From NCBI RefSeq assembly GCF_004684805.1, contig NZ_SRID01000011.1, positions 1-45,247 of the forward strand: 45,247 nt of DNA. Direction: 5' to 3'. This document shows positions 1-9,234 of the stretch, one piece after another (position 1 is the stretch's first letter; every line of letters starts with the position of its first letter). Both the position numbers and the translations under genes were made by a program. The notes beneath the pieces were generated by a model. It searched no databases and was not told where the DNA came from. It worked only from the letters and a program-made list of their open reading frames with translations. The stretch is from Streptomyces palmae. Its GTDB lineage: Bacteria > Actinomycetota > Actinomycetes > Streptomycetales > Streptomycetaceae.

Positions 1-3000
1 GAGCGGGTGGATGTGGTGCAGCCGGCGTTGTGGGCGGTGATGGTGTCGTTGGCGCGGGTGTGGCGCTCGGTGGGGGTGGAGCCGGCGGCGGTGGTGGGTC
101 ATTCGCAGGGTGAGATCGCGGCGGCGTGTGTGGCGGGTGCCCTGTCGCTGGAGGATGCGGCGCGGGTGGTGGCCTTGCGGTCGCGGGCGTTGTTGGAGAT
201 CGCGGGTGAGGGCGGGATGGCCTCGTTGCCGCTTCCGGTGGCGGAGGTGGAGAAGCTGCTGGTCCGCTGGGACGGGCGGCTGTCGGTGGCGGCGTTGAAC
301 GGTCCGTCCTCGACGGTGGTGGCCGGTGACGCGCGGGCGATCGAGGAGATCGTCGAGGAGCAGACGGCGGTGGGGGTGCGGGCCCGTCGTATTCCGGTGG
401 ACTACGCCTCGCACTCGGAGCATGTGGAGCGGATCCGTGAGCGGTTGATCGGCGACCTGGCGGGGATCGCGCCGCGGGCGTCCGAGGTGCCGTTCCACTC
501 GACGGTGACCGGTGAGGTGTTGGACACCGCGGTGATGGACGCGGAGTACTGGTACACCAACCTCCGCCGGCCCGTCCGCTTCGAGCCCACCATCCGGCAG
601 CTGCTGGCCGATGGGCACGGCGCGTTCGTCGAGTGCACCCCGCACCCGGTGCTCACCGTGGCCGTGGAGGAGACCGCCGAGGACGCCGGCGCACCGGCCG
701 TCGTGGTCGGCTCGCTCCGCCGTGACGAGGGCGGGCTGCGACGGGTACTGACCTCGCTCGCCCAGGCCCATGTCCACGGCCTCCCGGTGGACTGGCAGCT
801 GCTGCTGCCCGGCACCGCCCACCTGGACCTGCCCACCTACGCCTTCCAACGGCAGCGCTACTGGGTGGAGACCACTGCCGCACCCGCCGGCACCCCGGCG
901 GCCGACACCCCGGCCGAGGCAGGGTTCTGGGCGGCGGTGGACCAGGCGGACGCCGACCGGCTCGCCGCCGCCTTGGACGTCGCCGACCCCGAGCAGCGCG
1001 CCGCGCTGGACCAGGTGCTGCCCATGCTGACCGCCTGGCGCGGTCTGCACCGCGACCGCGCCGTGACGGACGCCTGGCGCTACCGCGTCGACTGGACGCG
1101 GACCCAGGACCCCGACACCTCCGTACTCTCCGGCACCTGGCTGCTGCTCACGCCCACCGGAGCCGACCCGCGGTGGCCGGCCGCGATCGGGGCGGCCCTG
1201 ACCCGGGCCGGCGCCGAGGCGGCGGAGGTCCTGCTGGAGGACGGCGCCAGGAGCGGGCCGGCGGACCTCGCCGCGCGGCTGCTCGCCGCCGCCGAGGGAC
1301 GGCCGCCGGTGAGCGGACTGCTGCTGCTGCCCGCCGCGAACGGTGCCGACCCGCTGCCCGGGGCGGGGCTGCCACCCGCCGCCGAACGCGCGCTGGCCCT
1401 GGTGCGGGCGCTCGACGAGTCCGGGCTGGACGCGCCGCTGTGGTGCGCCACCGGGGAGGCGATGGCGGTCCGGAACCAGGACGGGGCGGCCGACCCGGAG
1501 CAGGCGGCGCTGTGGGGCCTGGGTCAGACCCTCGCGCTGGAACACCCCGAGCGCTGGGGCGGGTTGCTCGACCTGCCGGCCGAGCCGGCCGAGTCGGCGC
1601 TCACCCGGCTGACCGGTGTCCTCACCGGCACCACCGGCGAGGACCAGCTCGCGGTGCGCGACACCGGCCTGTACGTCCGCCGCCTGGTACGGGCCCCGCG
1701 CCCCGACGCGCCGGCCGAACAGGGCTGGCGTCCGGAGGGCACCGTCCTGGTCACCGACGGCCCCGAAGGACTCGGCATCGAGGCGGTCCGCTGGCTGGCG
1801 GGCAACGGCGCCGCCCGGCTGCTGCTGGTACGCACCCCGGGGGCGGCCGACCTTCCGGAGCCGCTGTACGTCGAGGTGGCCGCACAGGGCGCCGAACTCA
1901 CCGCCGCCCACTGCGACCTCGCCGACCCCGAGGCGCTCGGCGCACTGCTGGCGCGGATCCCCGCGGACCGTCCGCTGACCGCCGTACTGCACACCGCGAC
2001 CGCGGTGGACGGCACCGGCGAGGGCACCGCACCGGACCCGGCCGACCCCGACCTCGCGGTGCGCCGGACCCTGGCCGGCGCCTGGCAGCTGCACCGGCTC
2101 ACCGCCGACCGGGAGCTGTCCGCCTTCGTCCTGTTCACCTCCAGCGCCGGCACCCTGGGCGTGCCCGGGCGCGGTCGCCAGGCCGCGGTGGACGCCTACC
2201 TGGACGCGCTGGCCCGGCGGCGCCGGGCGGGCGGGGCCGCGGCGGCCTCGCTGGCCCTGGGCCCCTGGACGGCCGACGAACCCGCCGCCCAGGCGGCGGG
2301 CGGCGGCTGGACCGCGCTGCCCGTCCACTCGGCGCTCCACACGCTGCGTTCCACACCGACCGGCCCGGCGGCCTCGCTGCTGCTCGCCGACATCGACTGG
2401 GCGCGCTTCGCCCCGCTGTTCACCGCCTCCCGGCCCAGCCCGCTGCTGGCCGCGCTGCCCGAGGCCCGGTCGGACGAGGCCGCCGAGCAGCTCGGCTCCC
2501 AGGCGGCCCAGCTGCGCGAGCGCTTGGCGGCGCGACCCGCCGCCGAGCGGCCGCGGATGCTGACCGACCTGGTGGAGGCGCACGCCGCCGCGGTCCTGGG
2601 CCGGACCGAACCCATCGACCGCGGGCGGGCGTTCAACGAGCTGGGCTTCGTCTCGCTCACCGCCGTGGAGCTCCGCAACCGGCTGAGCGCCGCCACCGGT
2701 GTGCGGCTGCCGGCCACCGTGGTGTTCGACCACCCGACCCCCGAGGCCCTGGGCCGCCTGCTGCTGACCCGGATCGAGGGCGGTGCGGAGACCGCCGGCG
2801 GCGAGGTGCCGGTCGCCGCGGCCGGCGGGCCGGTCGACCAGGACCCCATCGCCATCGTCTCCATGGCCTGCCGCTATCCGGCCGGCGCCGCCTCACCGGA
2901 GGAGCTGTGGCGGCTGCTGGCGGCCGGCGAGGACGCCGTCACCTCCTTCCCGGACAACCGCGGCTGGGACGAGGAGGCGATCTACGACCCCGACCCGGAC

Positions 3001-6000
3001 CGCCCCGGCAAGACCTATGTCACCCGTGGCGCGTTCATCAAGGACGCCGACGAGTTCGACGCCGCCCTGTTCGGGATCAACCCGCGCGAGGCGCTGTCCA
3101 TGGACCCCCAGCAGCGGCTGCTGCTGGAGACCTCCTGGGAGGTCTTCGAGCGGGCCGGCATCGACCCGCAGAGCCTGCGCGGCAGCAGGACCGGGGTCTT
3201 CGCCGGCTGCAGCGGCCACGACTACACCACCCTCGCCCTGAGCGCTCCGCAGGGCATCGAGGGCTATCTGATGACCGGCACCGCGGCCAGCGTGGTCTCC
3301 GGCCGGATCGCCTACACCTTCGGCCTGGAAGGGCCCGCCGTCACCGTCGACACCGCCTGCTCCTCCTCGCTGGTCGCGCTGCACCTGGCCGCGCAGTCGC
3401 TGCGCACCGGAGAGTGCTCGCTGGCGCTGGCCGGCGGAGTCACCATCCTGACCACGCCGCAGGCGTTCATCGGCTTCAGCCGGCAGCGCGGTCTGGCCCC
3501 GGACGGCCGGGTCAAGGCCTTCGCCGCCGGCGCGGACGGCACCGGTTGGGGCGAGGGCGCCGGCATCCTGCTGCTGGAGCGGCTCTCCGACGCCCGCCGC
3601 AACGGCCACCCGGTGCTGGCCGTCATCCGCGGCACCGCCACCAACCAGGACGGCGCCAGCAACGGCCTCGCCGCCCCGAACGGCCCCTCCCAGCAGCGGG
3701 TGATCCGGCAGGCGCTGGCCAACGCCGGGCTGACGGGCAGTGAGGTGGACGCGGTCGACGCCCATGGCACCGGCACCACCCTGGGCGACCCCATCGAGGC
3801 CCAGGCGCTGCTCGCCACCTACGGCCAGGACCGGCCCGCCGACCGCCCGCTGTGGCTGGGCTCGGTCAAGTCCAACATCGGCCACACCGCCGCCGCCGCC
3901 GGAGTCGCCGGCGTGATCAAGATGGTGATGGCGATGCGGCACGGGGTGCTCCCCAAGACCTTGCACGTCGACGAGCCCACCCCGCACGTGGACTGGTCCG
4001 CGGGCGCGGTGTCGCTGCTCACCGAGTCCATACCGTGGCCGGACAGCCAGCGGCCCCGGCGGGCCGGAGTCTCCTCCTTCGGCGTCAGCGGCACCAACGC
4101 GCATGTCGTCCTGGAGCACGTCCCGGAGCCGCCCGCCCCGGACGGCTGCGAGGGCCGGGAGGGCACCGCGGGCGACCGCACGGCGCCGGCGGCGGTGTCC
4201 TGGACGGTCTCCGCCCGGAGCGCCCGGGGGCTGCGCGCCCAGGCGGCACGGCTGCGGGACCATGTCGCCGCCCACCCCGCCGTAGACCCGGTGGACCTCG
4301 GCTACTCGCTGGCCACCACCCGTGCCGCCCTGGAGCACCGGGCCGCCGTGGTCGGCGGCGACCGGGAGGAGCTGCTCGCCGGGCTGGAGGCGCTGGCCTC
4401 CGGAGGCATCGCCGCCTCGGTGCTGCGCGGGGTCGCGGGCGGCGGCAGGACCGCCTTCCTCTTCCCCGGACAGGGCGGCCAGCGGCAGCAGATGGGCCAG
4501 GAGCTGTACCGCACCTTCCCGGCCTTCGCCGAAGCCCTGGACGAGGTGAGCGCACAGCTGGACGACCACCTGGAGCGACCGCTGCTGGAGGTGCTCTTCG
4601 CCGAGGAGGGCTCGCCGCTGGCCGCACTGGACCAGATGGTGTACGCCCAGACCGGACTGTTCGCCCTCGGCACGGCGCTCGCCCGGCTGCTGCAGTCCTG
4701 GGGCGTGGTGCCCGACCGGGTCGGCGGCCACTCCGCCGGCGAGGTGACCGCGGCCCATGTGGCCGGGGTGCTCTCCCTGGAGGACGCCTGCACCCTGGTG
4801 GTGACCCGCGCCCGGCTGCTGGAGGCCACCCCCACCGATGTGGCGATGTACGCCGTCCGGGCCACCGAGCAGGAGGTGCTGCCGCTGCTGGTCGGACACG
4901 AGCACCTGGCCAACATCGGCGCCATCAACGGACCCAACGCCACCATGCTCAGCGGCGACGACGAGACGGTCACCGCGATCGCCGCCGAACTCGCCGCGCA
5001 GGGCCGCAAGACCCGCCGGCTGCGGATTCCGCGCGCCTCCCACTCGCCGCTGATGGACGGCGTGCTGGAGGAGTTCGGCCGGATCCTCAAGGGGCTCACC
5101 TACCACGCCCCGCGCATCCCGCTGGTATCCAACCTCGCCGACCCCGACCCGAGCACCCCCGAGCACTGGGTGCGCCATCTGCGCGAGACCGTGCGCTTCC
5201 ACGACGGCATCCGGCGGATGGAGGCGGAGGGGGTCACCACCTACCTGGAACTGGGCCCCACCGCCGTACTGTCGGGCCTGATCGAGGACTGCCTGGCCGA
5301 CCAGAGCGGCACCGCCACCGCGCTACCGGTACTCCGCGACGACCGGCCGGAGGTCGAGAGCACGCTCACCGCCCTCGCCCACGCCCACACCCGCGGCACC
5401 CCGGTGGACTGGCAGGCGGTGTACGCGCCCTTCGCACCCCGGCGGGTCGCGCTGCCCAGCTACGCCTTCCAGCGGCGGCGCTACTGGCTGGACGGCGTCC
5501 ACACCCCGGCGCCCACGGCCGAGGCGCAGTGGTCCGGCACCGCGCCGGAGGACGCCGAGGAGCCCGCCACCTGGCGCAGGTGCCTGGTGGGCCGCTCCAC
5601 CGAGGAACGGGACCGGCTGGTCCGCGAGCTGCTGGTGGCCCACATCAGCGCGGTGCTCGGCCATCCGGACACCGAGGCGGTCGAGAGCAGCCTGGGCCTG
5701 CCCGAGCTGGGCTTCGACTCCCTCACCGCGGTCCAGCTGCGCAATGGCCTCCGCGCGGCCACCGGCCTGCCGCTGTCCGCCACGCTGGTCTTCGAACACC
5801 CCACGCTCACCGCCCTCACCCACCAGCTGCGCACCGCACTGGACGAGCTGCCGGACGACCTCCCCGAGCCCGCCGCCGCACCTTCCCAGCAGGCCCAGGC
5901 ACCCCAGCCGCCCGAGGCCGCGGGCGCCGCGGAGGACACCGGTACCGGTACCGGCACCGATCCCGGTCCGGAGGGCGCGCTGAGCACCCTGATGCACCGG

Positions 6001-6798
6001 GCGGGCGAACTCGGCGAGTTCGGCCCCTTCCAGGAGCTGCTGGAGACCGCCTCCCGGTTCCGGCGCACCTTCACCGCGCCCGAGGGGGCGGGCCGGGCCG
6101 TCGGCGGGGTCCGGCTGTCCCACGGGGCCGGCGGGCCGCGCGTCCTGTGCTTCCCCGCCTTCGTCGGGGTCTCCGGAGCCCACCAGTACGCGCGGCTCGC
6201 CGCCGGCGTCCGGGGCGAGCAGGAGCTGTGGGCCCTGCCCGCGCCCGGGTTCCGGGCCGGCGAGCGGCTGCCCGCCGACCTGGACGCCCTGGTCCGGCTG
6301 CACGCGGCCGACATCGCGCAGATCACCGAGGGCGCCCCCGGCGTGCTGCTGGGCCACTCCTCCGGGGGCTGGATCGCGTACGAGGTGGCGGCGCACCTGG
6401 AGGACCAGGGCACCCCCGCGGCCGGCGTGGTCCTGCTGGACAGCCACTGGCCCAGCCACGCGGCACTGCCCGGCATCCACGAGGAGATCGGCCGCATGCT
6501 GCTGGACGGCGGGGCCGGGATGCTGCTGGGCGGCGAGTCCTGGGGCGACGAGGCCCTCACCGCGATGGGCGGCTACTCCCGGCTGTTCGCCGACTGGCGT
6601 CCCCGCCCGATCGCCACGCCCACCCTGCACCTGCGGGCCGCGGAGCCGCTCCCCGGCTTCCCGGCCGAGGACTGGCACGCCACCTGGGAGACCCCCCACA
6701 CCCCGGTCGACGTGCCGGGAAACCACTTCACCGTGCTCGGCGAGCACGGCGGTTCCGCCCTGCGGGCGGTCCGCGACTGGCTCGCCGGCCGCGACTGA
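1..6798 (+). CDS. Modular type I polyketide synthase, 3' part (AT-KR°-ACP-KS-AT-ACP-TE)
   Basis: The frame is open from base 1, so the gene starts outside the window; 2265 codons are visible. Domains by codon: AT1 to about 285 (GHSQGE serine at 35; YASH, the methylmalonyl signature); a KR region about 305-800; ACP1 with serine 885; KS2 about 945-1370 (DTACSSS cysteine 1120, HGTGT, KSNIGH); AT2 about 1485-1770 (GHSAGE serine 1578); ACP2 (GFDSL, serine 1907); thioesterase about 2035-2265 (GHSSGG serine 2120, C-terminal GNHF histidine). The KR looks dead: its nucleotide loop reads TDGPEGLG, the catalytic Tyr is Gln (codon 727) and the expected Lys is Thr. The last module has no reductive domain. 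The enzyme therefore performs the final two elongations and release, leaving both beta-ketones. Inferred product end: a 3,5-diketo chain released as lactone, acid or pyrone. The methyltransferase follows 40 bases downstream. Confidence 0.96.
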   Translation, partial: ERVDVVQPALWAVMVSLARVWRSVGVEPAAVVGHSQGEIAAACVAGALSLEDAARVVALRSRALLEIAGEGGMASLPLPVAEVEKLLVRWDGRLSVAALNGPSSTVVAGDARAIEEIVEEQTAVGVRARRIPVDYASHSEHVERIRERLIGDLAGIAPRASEVPFHSTVTGEVLDTAVMDAEYWYTNLRRPVRFEPTIRQLLADGHGAFVECTPHPVLTVAVEETAEDAGAPAVVVGSLRRDEGGLRRVLTSLAQAHVHGLPVDWQLLLPGTAHLDLPTYAFQRQRYWVETTAAPAGTPAADTPAEAGFWAAVDQADADRLAAALDVADPEQRAALDQVLPMLTAWRGLHRDRAVTDAWRYRVDWTRTQDPDTSVLSGTWLLLTPTGADPRWPAAIGAALTRAGAEAAEVLLEDGARSGPADLAARLLAAAEGRPPVSGLLLLPAANGADPLPGAGLPPAAERALALVRALDESGLDAPLWCATGEAMAVRNQDGAADPEQAALWGLGQTLALEHPERWGGLLDLPAEPAESALTRLTGVLTGTTGEDQLAVRDTGLYVRRLVRAPRPDAPAEQGWRPEGTVLVTDGPEGLGIEAVRWLAGNGAARLLLVRTPGAADLPEPLYVEVAAQGAELTAAHCDLADPEALGALLARIPADRPLTAVLHTATAVDGTGEGTAPDPADPDLAVRRTLAGAWQLHRLTADRELSAFVLFTSSAGTLGVPGRGRQAAVDAYLDALARRRRAGGAAAASLALGPWTADEPAAQAAGGGWTALPVHSALHTLRSTPTGPAASLLLADIDWARFAPLFTASRPSPLLAALPEARSDEAAEQLGSQAAQLRERLAARPAAERPRMLTDLVEAHAAAVLGRTEPIDRGRAFNELGFVSLTAVELRNRLSAATGVRLPATVVFDHPTPEALGRLLLTRIEGGAETAGGEVPVAAAGGPVDQDPIAIVSMACRYPAGAASPEELWRLLAAGEDAVTSFPDNRGWDEEAIYDPDPDRPGKTYVTRGAFIKDADEFDAALFGINPREALSMDPQQRLLLETSWEVFERAGIDPQSLRGSRTGVFAGCSGHDYTTLALSAPQGIEGYLMTGTAASVVSGRIAYTFGLEGPAVTVDTACSSSLVALHLAAQSLRTGECSLALAGGVTILTTPQAFIGFSRQRGLAPDGRVKAFAAGADGTGWGEGAGILLLERLSDARRNGHPVLAVIRGTATNQDGASNGLAAPNGPSQQRVIRQALANAGLTGSEVDAVDAHGTGTTLGDPIEAQALLATYGQDRPADRPLWLGSVKSNIGHTAAAAGVAGVIKMVMAMRHGVLPKTLHVDEPTPHVDWSAGAVSLLTESIPWPDSQRPRRAGVSSFGVSGTNAHVVLEHVPEPPAPDGCEGREGTAGDRTAPAAVSWTVSARSARGLRAQAARLRDHVAAHPAVDPVDLGYSLATTRAALEHRAAVVGGDREELLAGLEALASGGIAASVLRGVAGGGRTAFLFPGQGGQRQQMGQELYRTFPAFAEALDEVSAQLDDHLERPLLEVLFAEEGSPLAALDQMVYAQTGLFALGTALARLLQSWGVVPDRVGGHSAGEVTAAHVAGVLSLEDACTLVVTRARLLEATPTDVAMYAVRATEQEVLPLLVGHEHLANIGAINGPNATMLSGDDETVTAIAAELAAQGRKTRRLRIPRASHSPLMDGVLEEFGRILKGLTYHAPRIPLVSNLADPDPSTPEHWVRHLRETVRFHDGIRRMEAEGVTTYLELGPTAVLSGLIEDCLADQSGTATALPVLRDDRPEVESTLTALAHAHTRGTPVDWQAVYAPFAPRRVALPSYAFQRRRYWLDGVHTPAPTAEAQWSGTAPEDAEEPATWRRCLVGRSTEERDRLVRELLVAHISAVLGHPDTEAVESSLGLPELGFDSLTAVQLRNGLRAATGLPLSATLVFEHPTLTALTHQLRTALDELPDDLPEPAAAPSQQAQAPQPPEAAGAAEDTGTGTGTDPGPEGALSTLMHRAGELGEFGPFQELLETASRFRRTFTAPEGAGRAVGGVRLSHGAGGPRVLCFPAFVGVSGAHQYARLAAGVRGEQELWALPAPGFRAGERLPADLDALVRLHAADIAQITEGAPGVLLGHSSGGWIAYEVAAHLEDQGTPAAGVVLLDSHWPSHAALPGIHEEIGRMLLDGGAGMLLGGESWGDEALTAMGGYSRLFADWRPRPIATPTLHLRAAEPLPGFPAEDWHATWETPHTPVDVPGNHFTVLGEHGGSALRAVRDWLAGRD

Positions 6799-6838
6799 GC
6801 CACCCGAACGCGTACTCACCCCCGATGAAAGAGAACCG

Positions 6839-7531
6839 ATGAACGAGGAACACCGAACCGCCCCGGCCGCTGCCGTGGACCAGAACGTCCTGGACGGGCA
6901 GGCCGCCTACCTGCCGCGGCGGCTCGACTGGTACGACACCGTCGTCTACAAGGGCACCTCACCGCTGGCCTGGCGCTGCTCCGGCCGCCGGATCCTGCGG
7001 CTGTACGCGGCGAGCGTCGGCGCCCGGCACCTGGAGATCGGGGTCGGCAGCGGCTACCTGCTGGCGAACACCCGGTTCCCGGCCCGCGACCCGGAAATCA
7101 CCCTGTGCGACCTGAACCCGCACACCCTCGAGCACGTGGCACGGCGGCTGCCGCAGTACCGGGTCGACAAGATCCAGGCCAACGCCCTGGACCCGCTGCC
7201 GGTGCCCGACGCCTCCTTCGACTCGGTGGGGCTCAACTACCTGCTGCACTGCATCCCGGGCAACCTGCGGGAGAAGGGCGTGGTGCTCAAGCACGCCGCC
7301 GCGGCGGTGCGCCCGGGCGGCGTGGTGTTCGGAAGCACCGTGCTCTCCGAGGGCGTCCCGGTGTCCTGGCTCGGCCGCTCGGCGATGCGCTCCCTCAACA
7401 AGAAGGGGGTGTTCCACAACGAGCAGGACCACCTGGACGACCTGCGCGCCCAGTTGGAGCGGAACTTCGCCGACCACCGCCTGGTGGTACGCGGCTGCGT
7501 CGGACTGTTCCGCGCCCGGACCGCCGCCTGA
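6839..7531 (+). CDS. Class I SAM-dependent methyltransferase (PKS tailoring)
   Basis: A 230-residue soluble protein. SAM-binding motif I is LEIGVGSGY at about residues 66-74, followed by the acidic residue of CDLNPH and the DPLPVPDASFDSVGLN post-I region, typical of methyltransferase 11/25-type folds. An AAAGAG-like ribosome site lies just before the ATG. It starts 40 bases after the PKS stop with no terminator between, so it is probably co-transcribed and acts on the released polyketide. Whether it methylates O or C cannot be read from sequence; an enol or hydroxyl of the diketo-derived ring is a reasonable guess. A strong hairpin follows the stop, marking the end of the PKS transcript. Confidence 0.88.
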   Translation: MNEEHRTAPAAAVDQNVLDGQAAYLPRRLDWYDTVVYKGTSPLAWRCSGRRILRLYAASVGARHLEIGVGSGYLLANTRFPARDPEITLCDLNPHTLEHVARRLPQYRVDKIQANALDPLPVPDASFDSVGLNYLLHCIPGNLREKGVVLKHAAAAVRPGGVVFGSTVLSEGVPVSWLGRSAMRSLNKKGVFHNEQDHLDDLRAQLERNFADHRLVVRGCVGLFRARTAA

Positions 7532-7553
7532 CCCGGCGGCCGCGGCACCAGTG

Positions 7554-7584
7554 ACCGCCCCCGGGCCGCGGGCTCGGGGGCGGT
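7554..7584 (+). terminator. Rho-independent-type terminator after the methyltransferase
   Basis: A perfect 10-bp stem (ACCGCCCCCG / CGGGGGCGGT) with an 11-nt loop is followed directly by TT. It lies 22 bases after the methyltransferase stop, so it likely ends the PKS operon. Confidence 0.75.
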
Positions 7585-7655
7585 TTCGGGGACCCGGTCC
7601 CGCGGGCGGGGCCGGGTGCGGGCCCTGGCAGCACCCGGGCGTGCCCAGCCCGGCG

Positions 7656-7873
7656 GGCGGTGTGCCCGGCAGACCTCGATGGGGGCCGCCAAGGCCCCTG
7701 AGCCGGTGTGTCGGGTTGGTGCCGGTGGGGGCGCGATGCCTCGGAGCCGGTGTGTCGGGTTGGCGCCGGTTGGGGGTGAGGCCCGGTAGCCGGCGTGTCG
7801 GGTTGATGCCGGTGGGGGCGAGGGCCCCGGAGGCGGCGTGTCCGGCAGGTGGCGGAAGGGGCGAGGGTCCCGG
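7656..7873. repeat. Imperfect 43-44 bp direct repeats (about 5 copies)
   Basis: Copies start near 7656 (diverged), 7700, 7744, 7787 and 7830. The shared core is GCCGGTGTGTCGGGTTG followed by GCCGGTGGGGG. They fill much of the 7532-8130 gap between the PKS operon and dhaK, in which I see no convincing gene. The function is unknown; a repeated regulator site, a structural element or a decayed sequence are all possible. The unit is not a whole number of codons throughout, which argues against a coding repeat. Confidence 0.7.
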
Positions 7874-8130
7874 ATCCGTTGGCGCCGCCCGCCGCGGCGC
7901 GCCGGTCCCCCGTCCGGCGGTACGGAACCACCGGGCCGCCCCGATGCGGGCCGGCGCCGCCGGGCCTGCTCGGGGCGACCGCGGCCCCTCGGGCCGAAGA
8001 TCGGCGGGGACACCGCGGAACCCCCAGGTCAGACCGGTGCGAGTTGCCGATGCCCGGGGGCGCCCGCACCATGGCGTTACGACGGAACGGCCTCACGAGC
8101 TCTGCGGTATTCATGGACTCAGGAGCGGCC

Positions 8131-9234
8131 ATGGCCCTGTATTTCGCCAACGCAGCGGACTCACTGGTCCCCGACGCGCTCGCGGGCTTCGCCCGAGCCC
8201 ATCGCGGTCTCGTCGCCTACGACGCGGAGCACGGATTCATCCGGGCGGTGCGGCCCACGGCGGCCCGCCGGGTGGGGCTGGTCTCCGGCGGCGGTTCCGG
8301 CCATGAACCCCTGCACATCGGCTTCGTGGGAGCGGGCATGCTGGACGCGGCCTGCCCCGGGCTGGTCTTCGCCTCCCCGCACAACCGGCAGGTCTTCGAG
8401 GCCTCGTGCGCGGTCGCCGGCGAGGACGGCGTCCTGCACATCGTCAAGAACTACACCGGCGACAAGATCAATTTCGGGATCGCGGCCGAACGCCTCGCCC
8501 ACCGCGGTATCCCCTGCGCCCGGGTGGTGGTCGACGACGACCTGGCCTCGGAGTCGGAATCGGTGGCCGTGGGACGGCGCGGCACCGGTGCCACCGTACT
8601 GATCGAGAAGATCCTGGGGGCCGCGGCGGACCGCGGCCGGGGCCTGGAGAGCCTGGCCGCCCTGGGAGCCTCGCTCGCCGAGCGCTGCCGCAGCATCGCG
8701 GTGGCCTCCAGGGCCCACACCCTGCCCGCCACCGGACTGCCGGCCTTCGAGCTGACCCCGGGCCTGTTGGAGTTCGGCGTGGGCCTGCACGGCGAGCGGG
8801 CCGACCGGTCGGTGCGGCAGGAACCGCTGCGCGCCCTGGTCAGGCGGATGACCGACGCGGTGCTCAAGTCCGCCGGCCTGGGCCGCGGATCCTGGATCAT
8901 CGCCCTGGTCAACGGGCTGGGATCGACCACCCGGCTGGAGCTGTACGCGGTCCTCCACGAGCTGGCCACCGCCCTGGACCGCCGCGGTGCGGTGCTCGCC
9001 CGCAGTCTGGTGGGCGACTTCGCCACCTCTTTGGACATGCGAGGTTTCTCCCTCACCCTCCTCGCGGCCGACACCGAGGTGGTCGAGCTGTTCGACGCGC
9101 CCGCGGCCACCCCGGCGTGGTCAGGGCAGGGAGACCGGCGACAGGAGCTGCCGAGATGGAATACGACGGGACGTACACCCGAGCCTGGATTCGGCGCTTC
9201 GCGGAGTCTGTCGCCGCCACTGAGCCCGAACTGA
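8131..9234 (+). CDS. dhaK: Dihydroxyacetone kinase, DhaK-type substrate-binding subunit
   Basis: DhaK binds dihydroxyacetone covalently through a histidine and presents it for phosphorylation to DHAP. Visible signatures: GGGSGHEP (residues 53-60), FASPHN, KNYTGDKINFG (about 106-116), GRRGTGATVLIEKI, and GVGLHGE with His220 at the position of the substrate-linking histidine. I chose the ATG at 8131 because AGGAG lies 5 bases upstream; an in-frame ATG at 8113 has no site. The protein is 367 residues, slightly longer than usual, and its tail after FDAPAATPAW overlaps the start of dhaL by 79 bases. No dhaM is nearby. Its place next to an AfsA homologue suggests it supplies DHAP as acyl acceptor; general glycerol/dihydroxyacetone use is the alternative. 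Confidence 0.9.
   Translation: MALYFANAADSLVPDALAGFARAHRGLVAYDAEHGFIRAVRPTAARRVGLVSGGGSGHEPLHIGFVGAGMLDAACPGLVFASPHNRQVFEASCAVAGEDGVLHIVKNYTGDKINFGIAAERLAHRGIPCARVVVDDDLASESESVAVGRRGTGATVLIEKILGAAADRGRGLESLAALGASLAERCRSIAVASRAHTLPATGLPAFELTPGLLEFGVGLHGERADRSVRQEPLRALVRRMTDAVLKSAGLGRGSWIIALVNGLGSTTRLELYAVLHELATALDRRGAVLARSLVGDFATSLDMRGFSLTLLAADTEVVELFDAPAATPAWSGQGDRRQELPRWNTTGRTPEPGFGASRSLSPPLSPN

Noticed and set aside
2893..5202. Long open frame on the minus strand inside the PKS gene
   Set aside because: It mirrors PKS codons through third-position GC bias and has Gly/Val/Gln/His-rich low-complexity protein with no recognisable domain.
5936..5970. GGTACC-type short tandem repeat
   Set aside because: It encodes a Thr/Gly linker between ACP2 and the thioesterase, which explains the repeat.
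7551..8306. Plus- and minus-strand ORFs through the 43-44 bp repeats
   Set aside because: The repeat length breaks frame and the predicted proteins are low-complexity; dhaK begins later with its own ribosome site.
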